Positions 1 to 5,489 of a stretch of 12,597 bases of DNA are shown here, one piece after another; within the stretch, counting starts at the first letter, position 1, and each line of letters starts with the position of its first letter. The notes under the pieces were generated by a model. It worked only from the letters and a program-made list of their open reading frames with translations. It was not told where the DNA came from and made no database searches. The position numbers and the translations under genes were made by a program. The DNA comes from Oscillibacter sp. (GTDB lineage: Bacteria > Bacillota > Clostridia > Oscillospirales > Oscillospiraceae): the NCBI GenBank assembly GCA_009773995.1, contig VSMY01000082.1, forward strand, positions 1 through 12,597, given 5' to 3'.

Positions 1-468
1 AACTACAACTGTCCGGGCCAATTGGTTCTCGGCGGGGACAAGGCGGCGGTGGAAAAAGCCGCCGCCCTGGCCAAGGAGAAGGGGGCGAAGCGCTGCCTGC
101 CCCTGAAGGTCAGCGGCCCCTTCCACACGCCGCTGATGAAGCCCGCCGGGGAGGCGCTGGAGGACTATTTCCAAGGCGTGGTCTTTGGCCAGCCGGAGAT
201 TCCCATAATCTTCAACTGCCTGGGCCGGGAGAAGGGGGCGGAGGATTCCATTCCCGCCCTGCTGGTCCGGCAGGTCCAAAGCAGCGTGTACATGGAGGAC
301 TCCCTCCGCCGCATGGCGGGCATGGGCCTGGACGCGCTGGTGGAAATCGGGCCCGGCAAGGCCCTCAGCGGCTTTGTGAAGAAGACGGTCCCCGGCTTCC
401 CGATCTACGCCGTGGAGATGGTTCAGGACGTGGAGGCCCTGGAGGGGCTGGTAAAGGAGAACGGATGA
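1..468 (+). CDS. fabD: Malonyl-CoA:ACP transacylase, C-terminal part (5' end outside window)
   Basis: FabD moves the malonyl group from malonyl-CoA to acyl carrier protein, supplying the extender unit for type II fatty-acid synthesis in the cytoplasm. The frame is open from base 1, so 155 residues are visible, about half of the usual ~310. The fragment opens with NYNCPGQLVLGG, a conserved FabD segment. The catalytic histidine lies in SGPFHTPLM (visible residue 42), and the family motif EIGPGKALSGF follows near the C-terminus. The catalytic serine motif GHSLG would be upstream of the window. The stop codon overlaps the fabG start as ATGA, so the two are translationally coupled. Identity is seen directly from these motifs; the missing N-terminus is a window effect, not a truncation. 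Confidence 0.96.
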   Translation, partial: NYNCPGQLVLGGDKAAVEKAAALAKEKGAKRCLPLKVSGPFHTPLMKPAGEALEDYFQGVVFGQPEIPIIFNCLGREKGAEDSIPALLVRQVQSSVYMEDSLRRMAGMGLDALVEIGPGKALSGFVKKTVPGFPIYAVEMVQDVEALEGLVKENG

Positions 469-1211
469 TGAATTTCGAGGGAAGGACCGCCGTGGTCACC
501 GGGGGAAGCCGCGGGCTGGGCCGGGCCGTCTGCCTGGAGCTGGCCGGGGGCGGGGCCAACGTGGTCCTGTGCTACGCCGGGAACGAGGCGGCGGCAAAGG
601 AGACCGTCCGGGCCGCGGAGGCCCTGGGGGCCAAGGCCCTGGCGGTCCGGTGCGACGTGTCCGTCGCCGCCGGGGTAGACGCGCTGGTAAAGTCCGCGGT
701 GGAGTCGTTTGGAAGAATCGACATTCTGGTGAACAACGCCGGGATTACCCGGGACAATCTTCTCATGCGCATGAGCGAGGCGGATTTCGACGCGGTCATC
801 GCCGCCAATTTGAAGGGGGCCTTCCTCTGCATGAAGGCCGTTTCCCGGCTGATGCTGAAGCAGCGGTACGGCCGCATTGTGAATGTAAGCTCCGTGGTGG
901 CCCTCCGGGGCAACGCCGGGCAGGTGAACTATGCCGCCAGCAAGGCGGGAATCATCGGCATGACGAAATCCCTGGCCAAGGAGCTGGCCTCTCGGGGCGT
1001 GACCGTCAATGCCGTGGCTCCGGGCTTCATCGAGACGGACATGACCGCGGCCCTGCCGGAGTCCGCCCGCTCCGCCGCCCAGGGGAGCATTCCCATGGGC
1101 CGCCTGGGCGCGCCGGAGGACGCGGCACGGGCCGTCGGGTTCCTGGCAAGCGACGAGGCCGCCTATATTACCGGCCAGGTGCTGGCGGTAGACGGCGGCA
1201 TGTCGATGTAA
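465..1211 (+). CDS. fabG: 3-oxoacyl-[ACP] reductase FabG
   Basis: FabG is an NADPH-dependent short-chain dehydrogenase that reduces 3-ketoacyl-ACP to 3-hydroxyacyl-ACP, the first reduction of the elongation cycle. The 248-residue protein has the usual family length. Visible motifs are the cofactor loop TGGSRGLGRA (12-21), NNAG (90-93) and the tetrad N115, S143, Y156, K160, the last two in YxxxK. The C-terminal end ITGQVLAVDGGMSM is typical. Two adjacent ATG codons occur at 465 and 468. The first overlaps the fabD stop by four bases, while the second has the better spacing (8 nt) from AAAGGAG at 453-459, so either could be used. It lies between fabD and fabF, confirming the pathway role over other short-chain dehydrogenases. 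Confidence 0.97.
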   Translation: MMNFEGRTAVVTGGSRGLGRAVCLELAGGGANVVLCYAGNEAAAKETVRAAEALGAKALAVRCDVSVAAGVDALVKSAVESFGRIDILVNNAGITRDNLLMRMSEADFDAVIAANLKGAFLCMKAVSRLMLKQRYGRIVNVSSVVALRGNAGQVNYAASKAGIIGMTKSLAKELASRGVTVNAVAPGFIETDMTAALPESARSAAQGSIPMGRLGAPEDAARAVGFLASDEAAYITGQVLAVDGGMSM

Positions 1212-1232
1212 GACGGGAGGAGAGGTTTGACT

Positions 1233-2474
1233 ATGGAACGACGGAGAGTCGTGATTACCGGCCTGGGGGCCGTCACGCCCCTGGGTCTCACCGCCGGGGA
1301 GAGCTGGCGGGCCGTCCGGGAGGGCGTGTGCGGCGTCGGCCCCATCACCGCCTATGACCCCGCCGGGATGAAGGTGCGGCTGGCCGCCGAGGTCAAGGGC
1401 TTTGACCCCGGCGCGCTTTTTGGGAAGCCGGAGGCCAAGCGGATGGGCCGCTTTACTCAGTTTGCCCTGGCCGCCGCCAGGGAGGCCCTGGCGGACAGCG
1501 GCTTCCAGGTTGAAAACGCCGACCCGGGGCGCTGCGGCGTCTCGGTTTCCAGCGGCATCGGCGGCATCGGCATCACGGAGGAGGAGCACGACCGGGGCCT
1601 GGCGAAGGGCTGGGACCGGGTGTCCCCCTTCTTCATCCCCACCGGTATCTGCAACATGGCCGCCGGGCGGGTGGCCATCGACGCGGGCTTCCGGGGAATG
1701 TGCACCTGCCCCGTCACCGCCTGCGCCGGGGGAACCAACGCCGTGGGGGACGCCTTCCGCTATATCCGGGACGGCTACGCGGAGGCCATGCTCTGCGGCG
1801 GCAGCGAGGCGGCCCTGACCCCCCTGGCCGTGGGGGGCTTCACCTCCATGAAGGCCCTGTCCCAAGCGGCGGATCCCAGCCGGGCCTCCATCCCCTTTGA
1901 CGCGGAGCGCAATGGCTTCGTCATGGGAGAGGGCGCGGGCATCCTCCTGCTGGAGGAGCTGGGCCACGCCCTGGCCCGGGGCGCGAAGATTTACGCGGAG
2001 GTCGCCGGATACGGGGCCACCTGCGACGCCTACCATATGACCGCCCCCCGGCCCGACGGCAGCGGAGGCGCGGAGGCCATGGCCATGGCCCTGTCCGATG
2101 GCGGCGCGAGGCCGGAGGATGTAGACTACATCAACGCCCACGGGACCTCCACCCACTTAAACGACGCGGGAGAGACCGCCGCCGTCAAGGCGGTCTTCGG
2201 AGAACATGCGTATAAGCTGGCCGTCAGCTCCACCAAATCCATGACCGGCCACATGCTGGGGGCGGCGGGGGCCGTGGAGGCCATCTTCACCGCCCTGGCG
2301 CTGAAGGACGGGTTTATCCCGGCCACCATCCACTACCAGGTCCCGGACCCGGAGTGCGACCTGGATATCGTGCCCAATCAGGGCCGGGAGGCGGATATCC
2401 GCTGCGCCCTGTCCAACTCCCTGGGCTTCGGCGGGCACAACGGCTGTCTGCTGTTTAGAAAATGGGAGGCGTGA
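1233..2474 (+). CDS. fabF: 3-oxoacyl-[ACP] synthase II (KAS II)
   Basis: FabF condenses malonyl-ACP with an acyl-ACP, the chain-lengthening step of fatty-acid synthesis. From the ATG at 1233 the protein has 413 residues, the classic FabF length. The catalytic triad is in place: C164 in VTACAGG, H303 in NAHGTST and H340 in SMTGHMLGAAG, with the conserved K335. I preferred ATG 1233 to the in-frame TTG at 1227 because GGAGGAG (1216-1222) sits about 10 nt from the ATG and only 4 nt from the TTG. The C-terminal gating loop reads NSLGFGGHN, with Leu where many homologues have Phe. It sits 21 nt after fabG and 3 nt before fabZ, in one transcription unit. Confidence 0.96.
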   Translation: MERRRVVITGLGAVTPLGLTAGESWRAVREGVCGVGPITAYDPAGMKVRLAAEVKGFDPGALFGKPEAKRMGRFTQFALAAAREALADSGFQVENADPGRCGVSVSSGIGGIGITEEEHDRGLAKGWDRVSPFFIPTGICNMAAGRVAIDAGFRGMCTCPVTACAGGTNAVGDAFRYIRDGYAEAMLCGGSEAALTPLAVGGFTSMKALSQAADPSRASIPFDAERNGFVMGEGAGILLLEELGHALARGAKIYAEVAGYGATCDAYHMTAPRPDGSGGAEAMAMALSDGGARPEDVDYINAHGTSTHLNDAGETAAVKAVFGEHAYKLAVSSTKSMTGHMLGAAGAVEAIFTALALKDGFIPATIHYQVPDPECDLDIVPNQGREADIRCALSNSLGFGGHNGCLLFRKWEA

Positions 2475-2477
2475 GAG

Positions 2478-2909
2478 ATGGCCATGCAGTATGACTCCAA
2501 CCAGATTGCCGAGATCCTGCCCCACCGCTACCCCTTTGCCCTGGTGGACAAGATCGTGGACGGGGAACCGGGCCGGTGGGCCAAGGGCGTGAAGTGCGTC
2601 ACGGTCAACGAGCCCTTCTTTCAGGGCCACTTCCCCCAGAAGCATGTGATGCCCGGCGTGCTCCTCATCGAGGCCCTGGCCCAGGTGGGGGGCGTGGCGG
2701 TGCTGGCCCTGCCGGAGAACCGGGGGAAGCTGGCCTTCCTGGGCCGGGTGAAGGACGCCCGGTTCAAGCGCCAGGTGGTCCCTGGAGACATGGTGGAACT
2801 GGAGTGCCGCCTGACCCGGCAGAAGGGCCCTGTGGGCGTGGGGGAGTGCACCGCTAAGGTGGACGGCGAGGTCGCGGTCACGGCGGAGCTGACCTTCGCC
2901 ATTGGATAA
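2478..2909 (+). CDS. fabZ: 3-hydroxyacyl-[ACP] dehydratase FabZ
   Basis: FabZ removes water from 3-hydroxyacyl-ACP to give trans-2-enoyl-ACP. The 143-residue single hot-dog domain matches the family length. The early motif LPHRYPFALVDKI (14-26) and the active-site segment FFQGHFPQKHVMPGVLLIEA carry catalytic H51 and E65. GGGAGG at 2464-2469 gives 8 nt spacing to the ATG; another in-frame ATG (codon 3) is less well placed. FabZ rather than FabA is favoured by length, the LPHRYPF motif and the company of fabF. It is the last fab gene here. Downstream no accB, accC, accD or accA follows, although Clostridial fab clusters often continue into acc genes. Confidence 0.96.
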   Translation: MAMQYDSNQIAEILPHRYPFALVDKIVDGEPGRWAKGVKCVTVNEPFFQGHFPQKHVMPGVLLIEALAQVGGVAVLALPENRGKLAFLGRVKDARFKRQVVPGDMVELECRLTRQKGPVGVGECTAKVDGEVAVTAELTFAIG

Positions 2910-2920
2910 CCGGGCGGGCA

Positions 2921-2949
2921 TTGCATTTTTTCGCCGCGTTGGGTATAAT
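2921..2949 (+). promoter_or_regulatory. Sigma-A promoter of the MarR-family gene
   Basis: TTGCAT (2921-2926) and a perfect TATAAT (2944-2949) are separated by exactly 17 bases. Transcription would begin near 2956, leaving a leader of about 30 nt. It starts 12 bases after the fabZ stop, so the regulator can be made independently of the fab operon. No clear palindrome resembling a FabT box is visible across it. Confidence 0.8.
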
Positions 2950-2985
2950 GGAAAAAGAGAAGCCGCCCCGGGAGGAGGATGGACG

Positions 2986-3447
2986 ATGCTGGAGCAGGCG
3001 TTTAACAACGTGTACTCAAAATTCAAGCTGCACTTTTACCAAGAGATTTTCCGGCGTTTCCAGGACCGGGAGGCCAGCCTGACCACGGTGGAGACCTTCT
3101 GCATGGAGTCCATCCAGGCCCTGGGCAGCCCCACCGTCAACGAGTTCGCGGGCTTCATGCGCATTTCCCCGCCCAACGCGGCCTATAAGGTGAACAGCCT
3201 GGTGAAAAAGGGTTACGTCCGCAAGGTCCAGTCCGCCAGCGACCGCCGGGAGTACCACCTGGAGGTCACGCAGAAGTATATAGACTACTACAATGTGTCC
3301 CGGAGCTACATTGAAACGGTGATGGACCGGGTTGCCGCCCGCTTCACTTCGGAAGAGTGCGGGAAGCTGGAGGAGATGCTCCGGATCGTCGACCGGGAAT
3401 TGATGCCGGAGGTGGGCCTCCCGCCGAAGCGGGAGGAGGACGCGTAA
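2986..3447 (+). CDS. MarR-family winged-helix transcriptional regulator
   Basis: A 153-residue protein with the size and pattern of MarR regulators, which bind DNA as dimers. An N-terminal helix (about 1-20) precedes a winged helix-turn-helix. The recognition part is VNEFAGFMRISPPNAAYKVNSLVKKGYV (about 50-77), then the wing with the conserved DRR (SASDRREYHLEVT), then C-terminal dimerisation helices. ATG 2986 is chosen because GGAGGAGG (2971-2978) lies 7 nt upstream; longer frames would begin inside or before the promoter. It follows the fab cluster in the same direction with its own promoter. In lactic acid bacteria the MarR protein FabT controls fab genes, so a role in lipid regulation is a reasonable inference, but nothing in the sequence proves its target. 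Confidence 0.85.
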   Translation: MLEQAFNNVYSKFKLHFYQEIFRRFQDREASLTTVETFCMESIQALGSPTVNEFAGFMRISPPNAAYKVNSLVKKGYVRKVQSASDRREYHLEVTQKYIDYYNVSRSYIETVMDRVAARFTSEECGKLEEMLRIVDRELMPEVGLPPKREEDA

Positions 3448-3483
3448 AAACAGGCGGCAGGTCTTTGACCTGCCGCCTGTTTT
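3447..3483 (+). terminator. Strong, probably bidirectional intrinsic terminator
   Basis: A 17-bp perfect stem (3447-3463 with 3467-3483) with a TTT loop, built around ACAGGCGGCAGGTC. The arms end in AAAA on one side and TTTT on the other, so it can stop transcripts from the MarR gene (+) and from the convergent small gene (-, where the run is TTTTT). The left arm begins at the last base of the MarR stop codon. Confidence 0.9.
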
Positions 3484-3497
3484 GGGAAAAGAGGAGC

Positions 3498-3590
3498 TTA
3501 CTTGCGGTTTTCCTTCTGGTTCTGGCGCTGCTCCTTCTGGTTGTTCTGCTGATTTTGTTCGCGCTCGTTCTGGTTGTTCCGGTTCTCCAT
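3498..3590 (-). CDS. 30-residue Asn/Gln-rich, fully hydrophilic small protein of unknown function
   Basis: On the minus strand an ATG at 3590 is preceded by AAAGGAGGTG with 8 nt between GGAGG and the start, one of the best ribosome sites in the window. The product has 30 residues: 9 Asn, 8 Gln, 5 Glu, 4 Arg, 3 Lys and one Met, and no hydrophobic residue apart from the initiator. It begins MENRNNQNER and ends QKENRK. It is expected to be disordered and soluble. The in-frame extension to 3683 is rejected because it would place the ribosome site inside the coding region. The gene ends 14 bases before a bidirectional terminator. No vegetative promoter is obvious upstream. I do not recognise a family; a link to spores or RNA binding would be a guess. 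Confidence 0.7.
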   Translation of the reverse strand: MENRNNQNEREQNQQNNQKEQRQNQKENRK

Positions 3591-3613
3591 TGAGAACACC
3601 TCCTTTCCGCTCC

Positions 3614-3672
3614 GGAGGGCGTTTCCAAACCGTCCGGCCGCTTTCCGTCCTGCCGGCTTGAAGACGCCCTCC
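3614..3672. repeat. Inverted repeat in the leader of the Asn/Gln-rich small gene
   Basis: GGAGGGCGT (3614-3622) is the exact reverse complement of ACGCCCTCC (3664-3672), and two more pairs, one a wobble, can extend the stem inward. About 40 bases lie between, including CCGGC/GCCGG (3634-3638 with 3652-3656), which can form a nested hairpin. The structure lies just upstream of the small gene's ribosome site on the minus strand, with no coding role that I can see. Confidence 0.55.
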
Positions 3673-3739
3673 AGTGAGTTCAAGGATTATTCTTGCCGCC
3701 GCCCGTTCAAATTATTCAAAAAAAACGGAAAAATCTTTG

Positions 3740-3768
3740 TTGACAAAGGGACGGGAAGCTGATATACT
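3740..3768 (+). promoter_or_regulatory. Strong sigma-A promoter of the infC-rpmI-rplT operon
   Basis: Perfect TTGACA (3740-3745), 17-base spacer and TATACT (3763-3768), with TGA directly before the -10 giving an extended -10 element. Transcription would start near 3775, about 158 bases before the infC start. The upstream flank is A-rich, which may act as an UP element. Confidence 0.88.
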
Positions 3769-3774
3769 AACAGA

Positions 3775-3932
3775 GCAAAACAAAGAAGGCTGACTGCATC
3801 CGCCTCACCTCCAGCGCATCGCGAAGAGGTCAAGAACGATTTTTCGGAGCTGCCGTTCCCGGCGGTTCGTTGTTGCGCGGATGCCTTGCGGTGTCCGCGT
3901 TTTGTGATTTTTAGGATGGAGGTGCTTTGACC
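3775..3932 (+). promoter_or_regulatory. Structured infC leader, probable L20-type autoregulatory attenuator
   Basis: The untranslated leader can form several hairpins: ACCTC (3807-3811) with GAGGT (3826-3830) enclosing GCG/CGC around a CAT loop and a purine-rich internal loop; AGCTGCCG with CGGCGGTT (3848-3867); and a terminator-like hairpin at 3876-3899. GCATCCGC (3796-3803) is the exact complement of GCGGATGC (3877-3884), the 5' arm of that terminator, so it could act as an antiterminator. In Bacillus subtilis the same operon has a leader through which ribosomal protein L20 causes premature termination. The operon and the switch-like layout match; L20 binding here is inferred. Confidence 0.65.
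3876..3912 (+). terminator. Attenuator hairpin in the infC leader
   Basis: CGCGGATGCC (3876-3885) pairs with GGTGTCCGCG (3890-3899), ten pairs including two wobbles, around a TTGC loop. It is followed by TTTT and then a second TTTTT at 3908-3912. It lies between the promoter and the infC ribosome site, so termination here would silence the operon. Confidence 0.65.
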
Positions 3933-4451
3933 ATTAGTAAGCAAGTGCATGAACTGAATGAGAGTATCGGCGACAAGGAAATCCGTCTGATCGGCTCCGC
4001 GGGCGAGCAGCTTGGCATCATGGCCCCCGCGCAGGCTCTGCGCATCGCCGAGGAACAGAATCTGGACTTGGTCAAGATCTCGCCCCAGGCCAAACCCCCG
4101 GTCTGCAAGCTGATGAACTATGGGAAGTTCCGGTTTGAGCAGAGCAAGCGGGAAAAAGAGGCCCGGAAGAACCAGCATGTGGTGGAGATCAAGGAGATTC
4201 GGATGTCTCCGGGCATTGACATCGGGGACTTCAACACGAAGCTCCGGAATGCCCAGAAGTTCATTGCCGACGGCAACCGGGTCAAGGTCTCTGTTCGTTT
4301 CCGCGGCCGCGAGATGGCGCATACCGATATCGGGCGGGACTTGCTGACCCGCTTTGCCGAGCAGTGCGCCGAGATTGCCAATCTGGACCGGCCCGCGAAG
4401 CTGGAGGGGCGGATGATGTCCATTTTCCTCTCCCCCAAGGCCGGCAAGTAA
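3933..4451 (+). CDS. infC: Translation initiation factor IF-3 (probable AUU start)
   Basis: IF-3 binds the 30S subunit, blocks premature joining with 50S and checks the start codon and initiator tRNA. The product has 172 residues, the usual size. The N-domain runs to about residue 75, including AKPPVCKLMNYGKFRFEQ, followed by the lysine/arginine-rich linker and the C-domain with FNTKLRNAQKF and VKVSVRFRGREMAH. Start choice: GGAGGTG at 3918-3924 stands 8 nt before ATT 3933 but only 2 nt before the alternative TTG 3927. From ATT the protein begins (M)SKQ, much like Bacillus IF-3. AUU is the known rare infC start codon that lets IF-3 repress its own translation. First gene of infC-rpmI-rplT. Confidence 0.95.
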   Translation: MSKQVHELNESIGDKEIRLIGSAGEQLGIMAPAQALRIAEEQNLDLVKISPQAKPPVCKLMNYGKFRFEQSKREKEARKNQHVVEIKEIRMSPGIDIGDFNTKLRNAQKFIADGNRVKVSVRFRGREMAHTDIGRDLLTRFAEQCAEIANLDRPAKLEGRMMSIFLSPKAGK

Positions 4452-4490
4452 AAATCTGTAAGTTCAAAAACACGGAAGGAGTCATTCACT

Positions 4491-4688
4491 ATGCCGAAGC
4501 TGAAAACCCACAGCGGCGCCAAAAAGAGATTTAACCTCACCAAGACCGGCAAGGTCAAGCGCGCCAAAGCCTTTAAAAGCCACATTCTGACCAAAAAGGA
4601 CACCAAGCGGACCCGCCGCCTCCGGACCGGAGGCTATGCCGACGCCACCAATGTGGACGCCATCCGCAAGATGATTCCCTACAAGTAA
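4491..4688 (+). CDS. rpmI: 50S ribosomal protein L35
   Basis: A 65-residue, strongly basic protein of the large ribosomal subunit, beginning MPKLKTHSGAKKRF and containing KAFKSHILTKK, both diagnostic of L35. GGAAGGAG (4474-4481) gives 9 nt spacing to the ATG. It sits 39 nt after infC and 20 nt before rplT, the conserved bacterial order. No separate promoter or terminator is seen between the genes, so expression should follow the infC leader. Confidence 0.98.
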   Translation: MPKLKTHSGAKKRFNLTKTGKVKRAKAFKSHILTKKDTKRTRRLRTGGYADATNVDAIRKMIPYK

Positions 4689-4708
4689 GAAAAGGAGGCT
4701 TTTGAAAC

Positions 4709-5059
4709 ATGGCTAGAGTCAAAGGCGCGATGATGACGCGCAAGAGAAGAAATAAGATCATGAAGCTGGCGAAGGGCTACTGGGGCTCCAAGTCCAAGCA
4801 CTTCCGCGTGGCCAACCAGGCCGTGATGAAGTCCCTGAGCTACGCTTACACCGGCCGCAAGCTGAAGAAACGCGATTTCCGCTCCCTGTGGATCACCCGT
4901 ATCTCCGCCGCCTGCAAGCTGAACGGGATGAACTACTCCACCTTTATGCACGGCCTGAAAACCGCCGGCGTGGAGATCAATCGGAAGATGCTGGCCGAGC
5001 TGGCCGTCAGCGACGCCGCCGCCTTCACCCAGCTCACCGAGATCGCCAAGAAGGCGTAA
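4709..5059 (+). CDS. rplT: 50S ribosomal protein L20
   Basis: A 116-residue basic protein that binds 23S rRNA early in large-subunit assembly. It begins MARVKGAMMTRKRRNK, with GYWGSKSKHFRVANQAV (24-40) and RDFRSLWITRI (55-65) as family signatures. AAAGGAGG (4691-4698) lies 10 nt before the ATG. In other Firmicutes L20 represses this operon by binding the infC leader, and a candidate leader is present here upstream of infC. The gene ends the operon and is followed 19 bases later by a strong terminator. Confidence 0.98.
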   Translation: MARVKGAMMTRKRRNKIMKLAKGYWGSKSKHFRVANQAVMKSLSYAYTGRKLKKRDFRSLWITRISAACKLNGMNYSTFMHGLKTAGVEINRKMLAELAVSDAAAFTQLTEIAKKA

Positions 5060-5078
5060 CCGGATTTTGAGAGACGAT

Positions 5079-5113
5079 AAAAGGACTTCGGAAGGGATTC
5101 CGAAGTCCTTTTT
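5079..5113 (+). terminator. Intrinsic terminator of infC-rpmI-rplT
   Basis: A 15-bp perfect stem, AAAAGGACTTCGGAA (5079-5093) with its complement (5098-5112), a GGGA loop and a T run ending at 5113. The A-rich left side gives a TTTTAT tail on the minus strand, so it could also stop leftward transcripts from the antisense promoter at 5433-5460. Confidence 0.93.
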
Positions 5114-5156
5114 GCATGGGCGGAGTTTGACAAAAAACGCCATTTGCCATTTGTAG

Positions 5157-5162
5157 TATAAT
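5157..5162 (+). promoter_or_regulatory. Possible -10 element for the small hydrophobic gene
   Basis: A perfect TATAAT that would start RNA near 5169, about 90 bases before the 28-residue gene. The only good -35 match, TTGACA at 5127-5132, is 24 bases away, too far for a standard promoter. It is therefore either a weak promoter using another upstream contact or chance in AT-rich DNA. Confidence 0.35.
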
Positions 5163-5259
5163 TTGTCTGCCCTGAAAAGGGAATAGAAGAAGCGCTGTTA
5201 CATATAGGCGGTCGGCTCACGATACCCCCGGCAAAATTCCGAAGGGGGAGGTGAAGCGG

Positions 5260-5346
5260 ATGTGGAAAAGGTATGTATTTTCCGTACTGCGATTCCTGGT
5301 ATTCGTAGTTCTGGCGATATGTTTACTTACCACAAAAGCGTGTTGA
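5260..5346 (+). CDS. 28-residue hydrophobic membrane peptide, candidate type I toxin
   Basis: A short gene with a textbook ribosome site: GGAGGTGA at 5247-5254, with 8 nt between GGAGG and the ATG. The product starts MWKRYVF, has one membrane-spanning stretch (about residues 12-23, FLVFVVLAICLL) and ends TTKAC. The positive start and single short helix fit peptides that insert into the membrane, such as toxins of type I toxin-antitoxin loci. Supporting context: an opposing near-consensus promoter downstream would make an RNA antisense to its 3' end; a 10-bp hairpin overlaps its stop codon; and CCCCC at 5225-5229 can pair with GGGGG at 5244-5248 next to the ribosome site. I recognise no exact family. 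A non-toxic small membrane protein remains possible. Confidence 0.62.
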   Translation: MWKRYVFSVLRFLVFVVLAICLLTTKAC

Positions 5347-5427
5347 CCGCTCGGCTGGCACCCAAGCGGTCAACGTAAGTTGATTGTCTTTCGGAGCTGA
5401 CCGTCTTGTAACGGCACTCTTCCATGC
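5334..5427 (-). ncRNA. Predicted antisense RNA (candidate type I antitoxin)
   Basis: Leftward transcription from the promoter at 5433-5460 would start near 5427. The RNA first contains a small CCGT/ACGG hairpin around TACAAG, then a 10-bp hairpin (5374-5342, GTTGACCGCT with AGCGGTCAAC), followed by ACGCTTTT. If it ends there it is about 94 nt and covers the last codons and stop of the hydrophobic peptide gene. If that hairpin does not stop RNA polymerase, it would run to the rplT terminator and cover the whole gene. No coding frame with a ribosome site was seen in it. Both ends are predictions from the promoter and hairpin. Confidence 0.55.
5342..5374 (-). terminator. Hairpin at the end of the small hydrophobic gene, possible antisense-RNA terminator
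   Basis: GTTGACCGCT (5342-5351) and AGCGGTCAAC (5365-5374) form ten perfect pairs around 13 bases. The left arm contains the peptide's TGA stop (5344-5346). On the minus strand TTTT follows four bases after the stem (5337-5334); on the plus strand the tail is only weakly T-rich. It thus looks more like a stop for the antisense RNA than for the peptide mRNA. Confidence 0.45.
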
Positions 5428-5432
5428 TCATC

Positions 5433-5460
5433 ATTATAGCACAGTCTGCAAAGTTGTCAA
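5433..5460 (-). promoter_or_regulatory. Consensus sigma-A promoter driving leftward antisense RNA
   Basis: On the minus strand: perfect TTGACA (5460-5455), 16-base spacer, perfect TATAAT (5438-5433), with TGC before it forming an extended -10. It is the best promoter match in the window. It points away from trmB towards the 28-residue gene, and no minus-strand gene lies between it and rplT, so its product should be a non-coding RNA. Confidence 0.85.
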
Positions 5461-5463
5461 GCG

Positions 5464-5489
5464 CGTCCGCCGGACGGCTTTATTTTTTT
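5464..5489 (+). terminator. Possible terminator for plus-strand RNA of the small gene
   Basis: A short GC stem CGTCC-GCC-GGACG (5464-5476) is followed by GCTTTATTTTTTT to 5489. It could stop rightward transcripts from the 28-residue gene before they enter trmB antisense. The stem is only five pairs, and the T run is partly the lysine codons and stop of trmB on the other strand, so chance is possible. Confidence 0.4.

Noticed and set aside
423..2156. 577-codon open frame on the minus strand opposite fabG and fabF
   Set aside because: It is antisense to two clear enzymes, is rich in Gly/Ala/Pro/His low-complexity sequence and shows no domain. High GC removes stop codons on the opposite strand.
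2902..2985. Upstream extension of the MarR gene into fabZ
   Set aside because: It would start before the gene's own promoter and ribosome site; ATG 2986 is far better placed.
5127..5162. TTGACA ... TATAAT as a complete promoter for the 28-residue gene
   Set aside because: The spacer is 24 bases, well beyond the usual 16-18, so only the -10 is kept, at low confidence.
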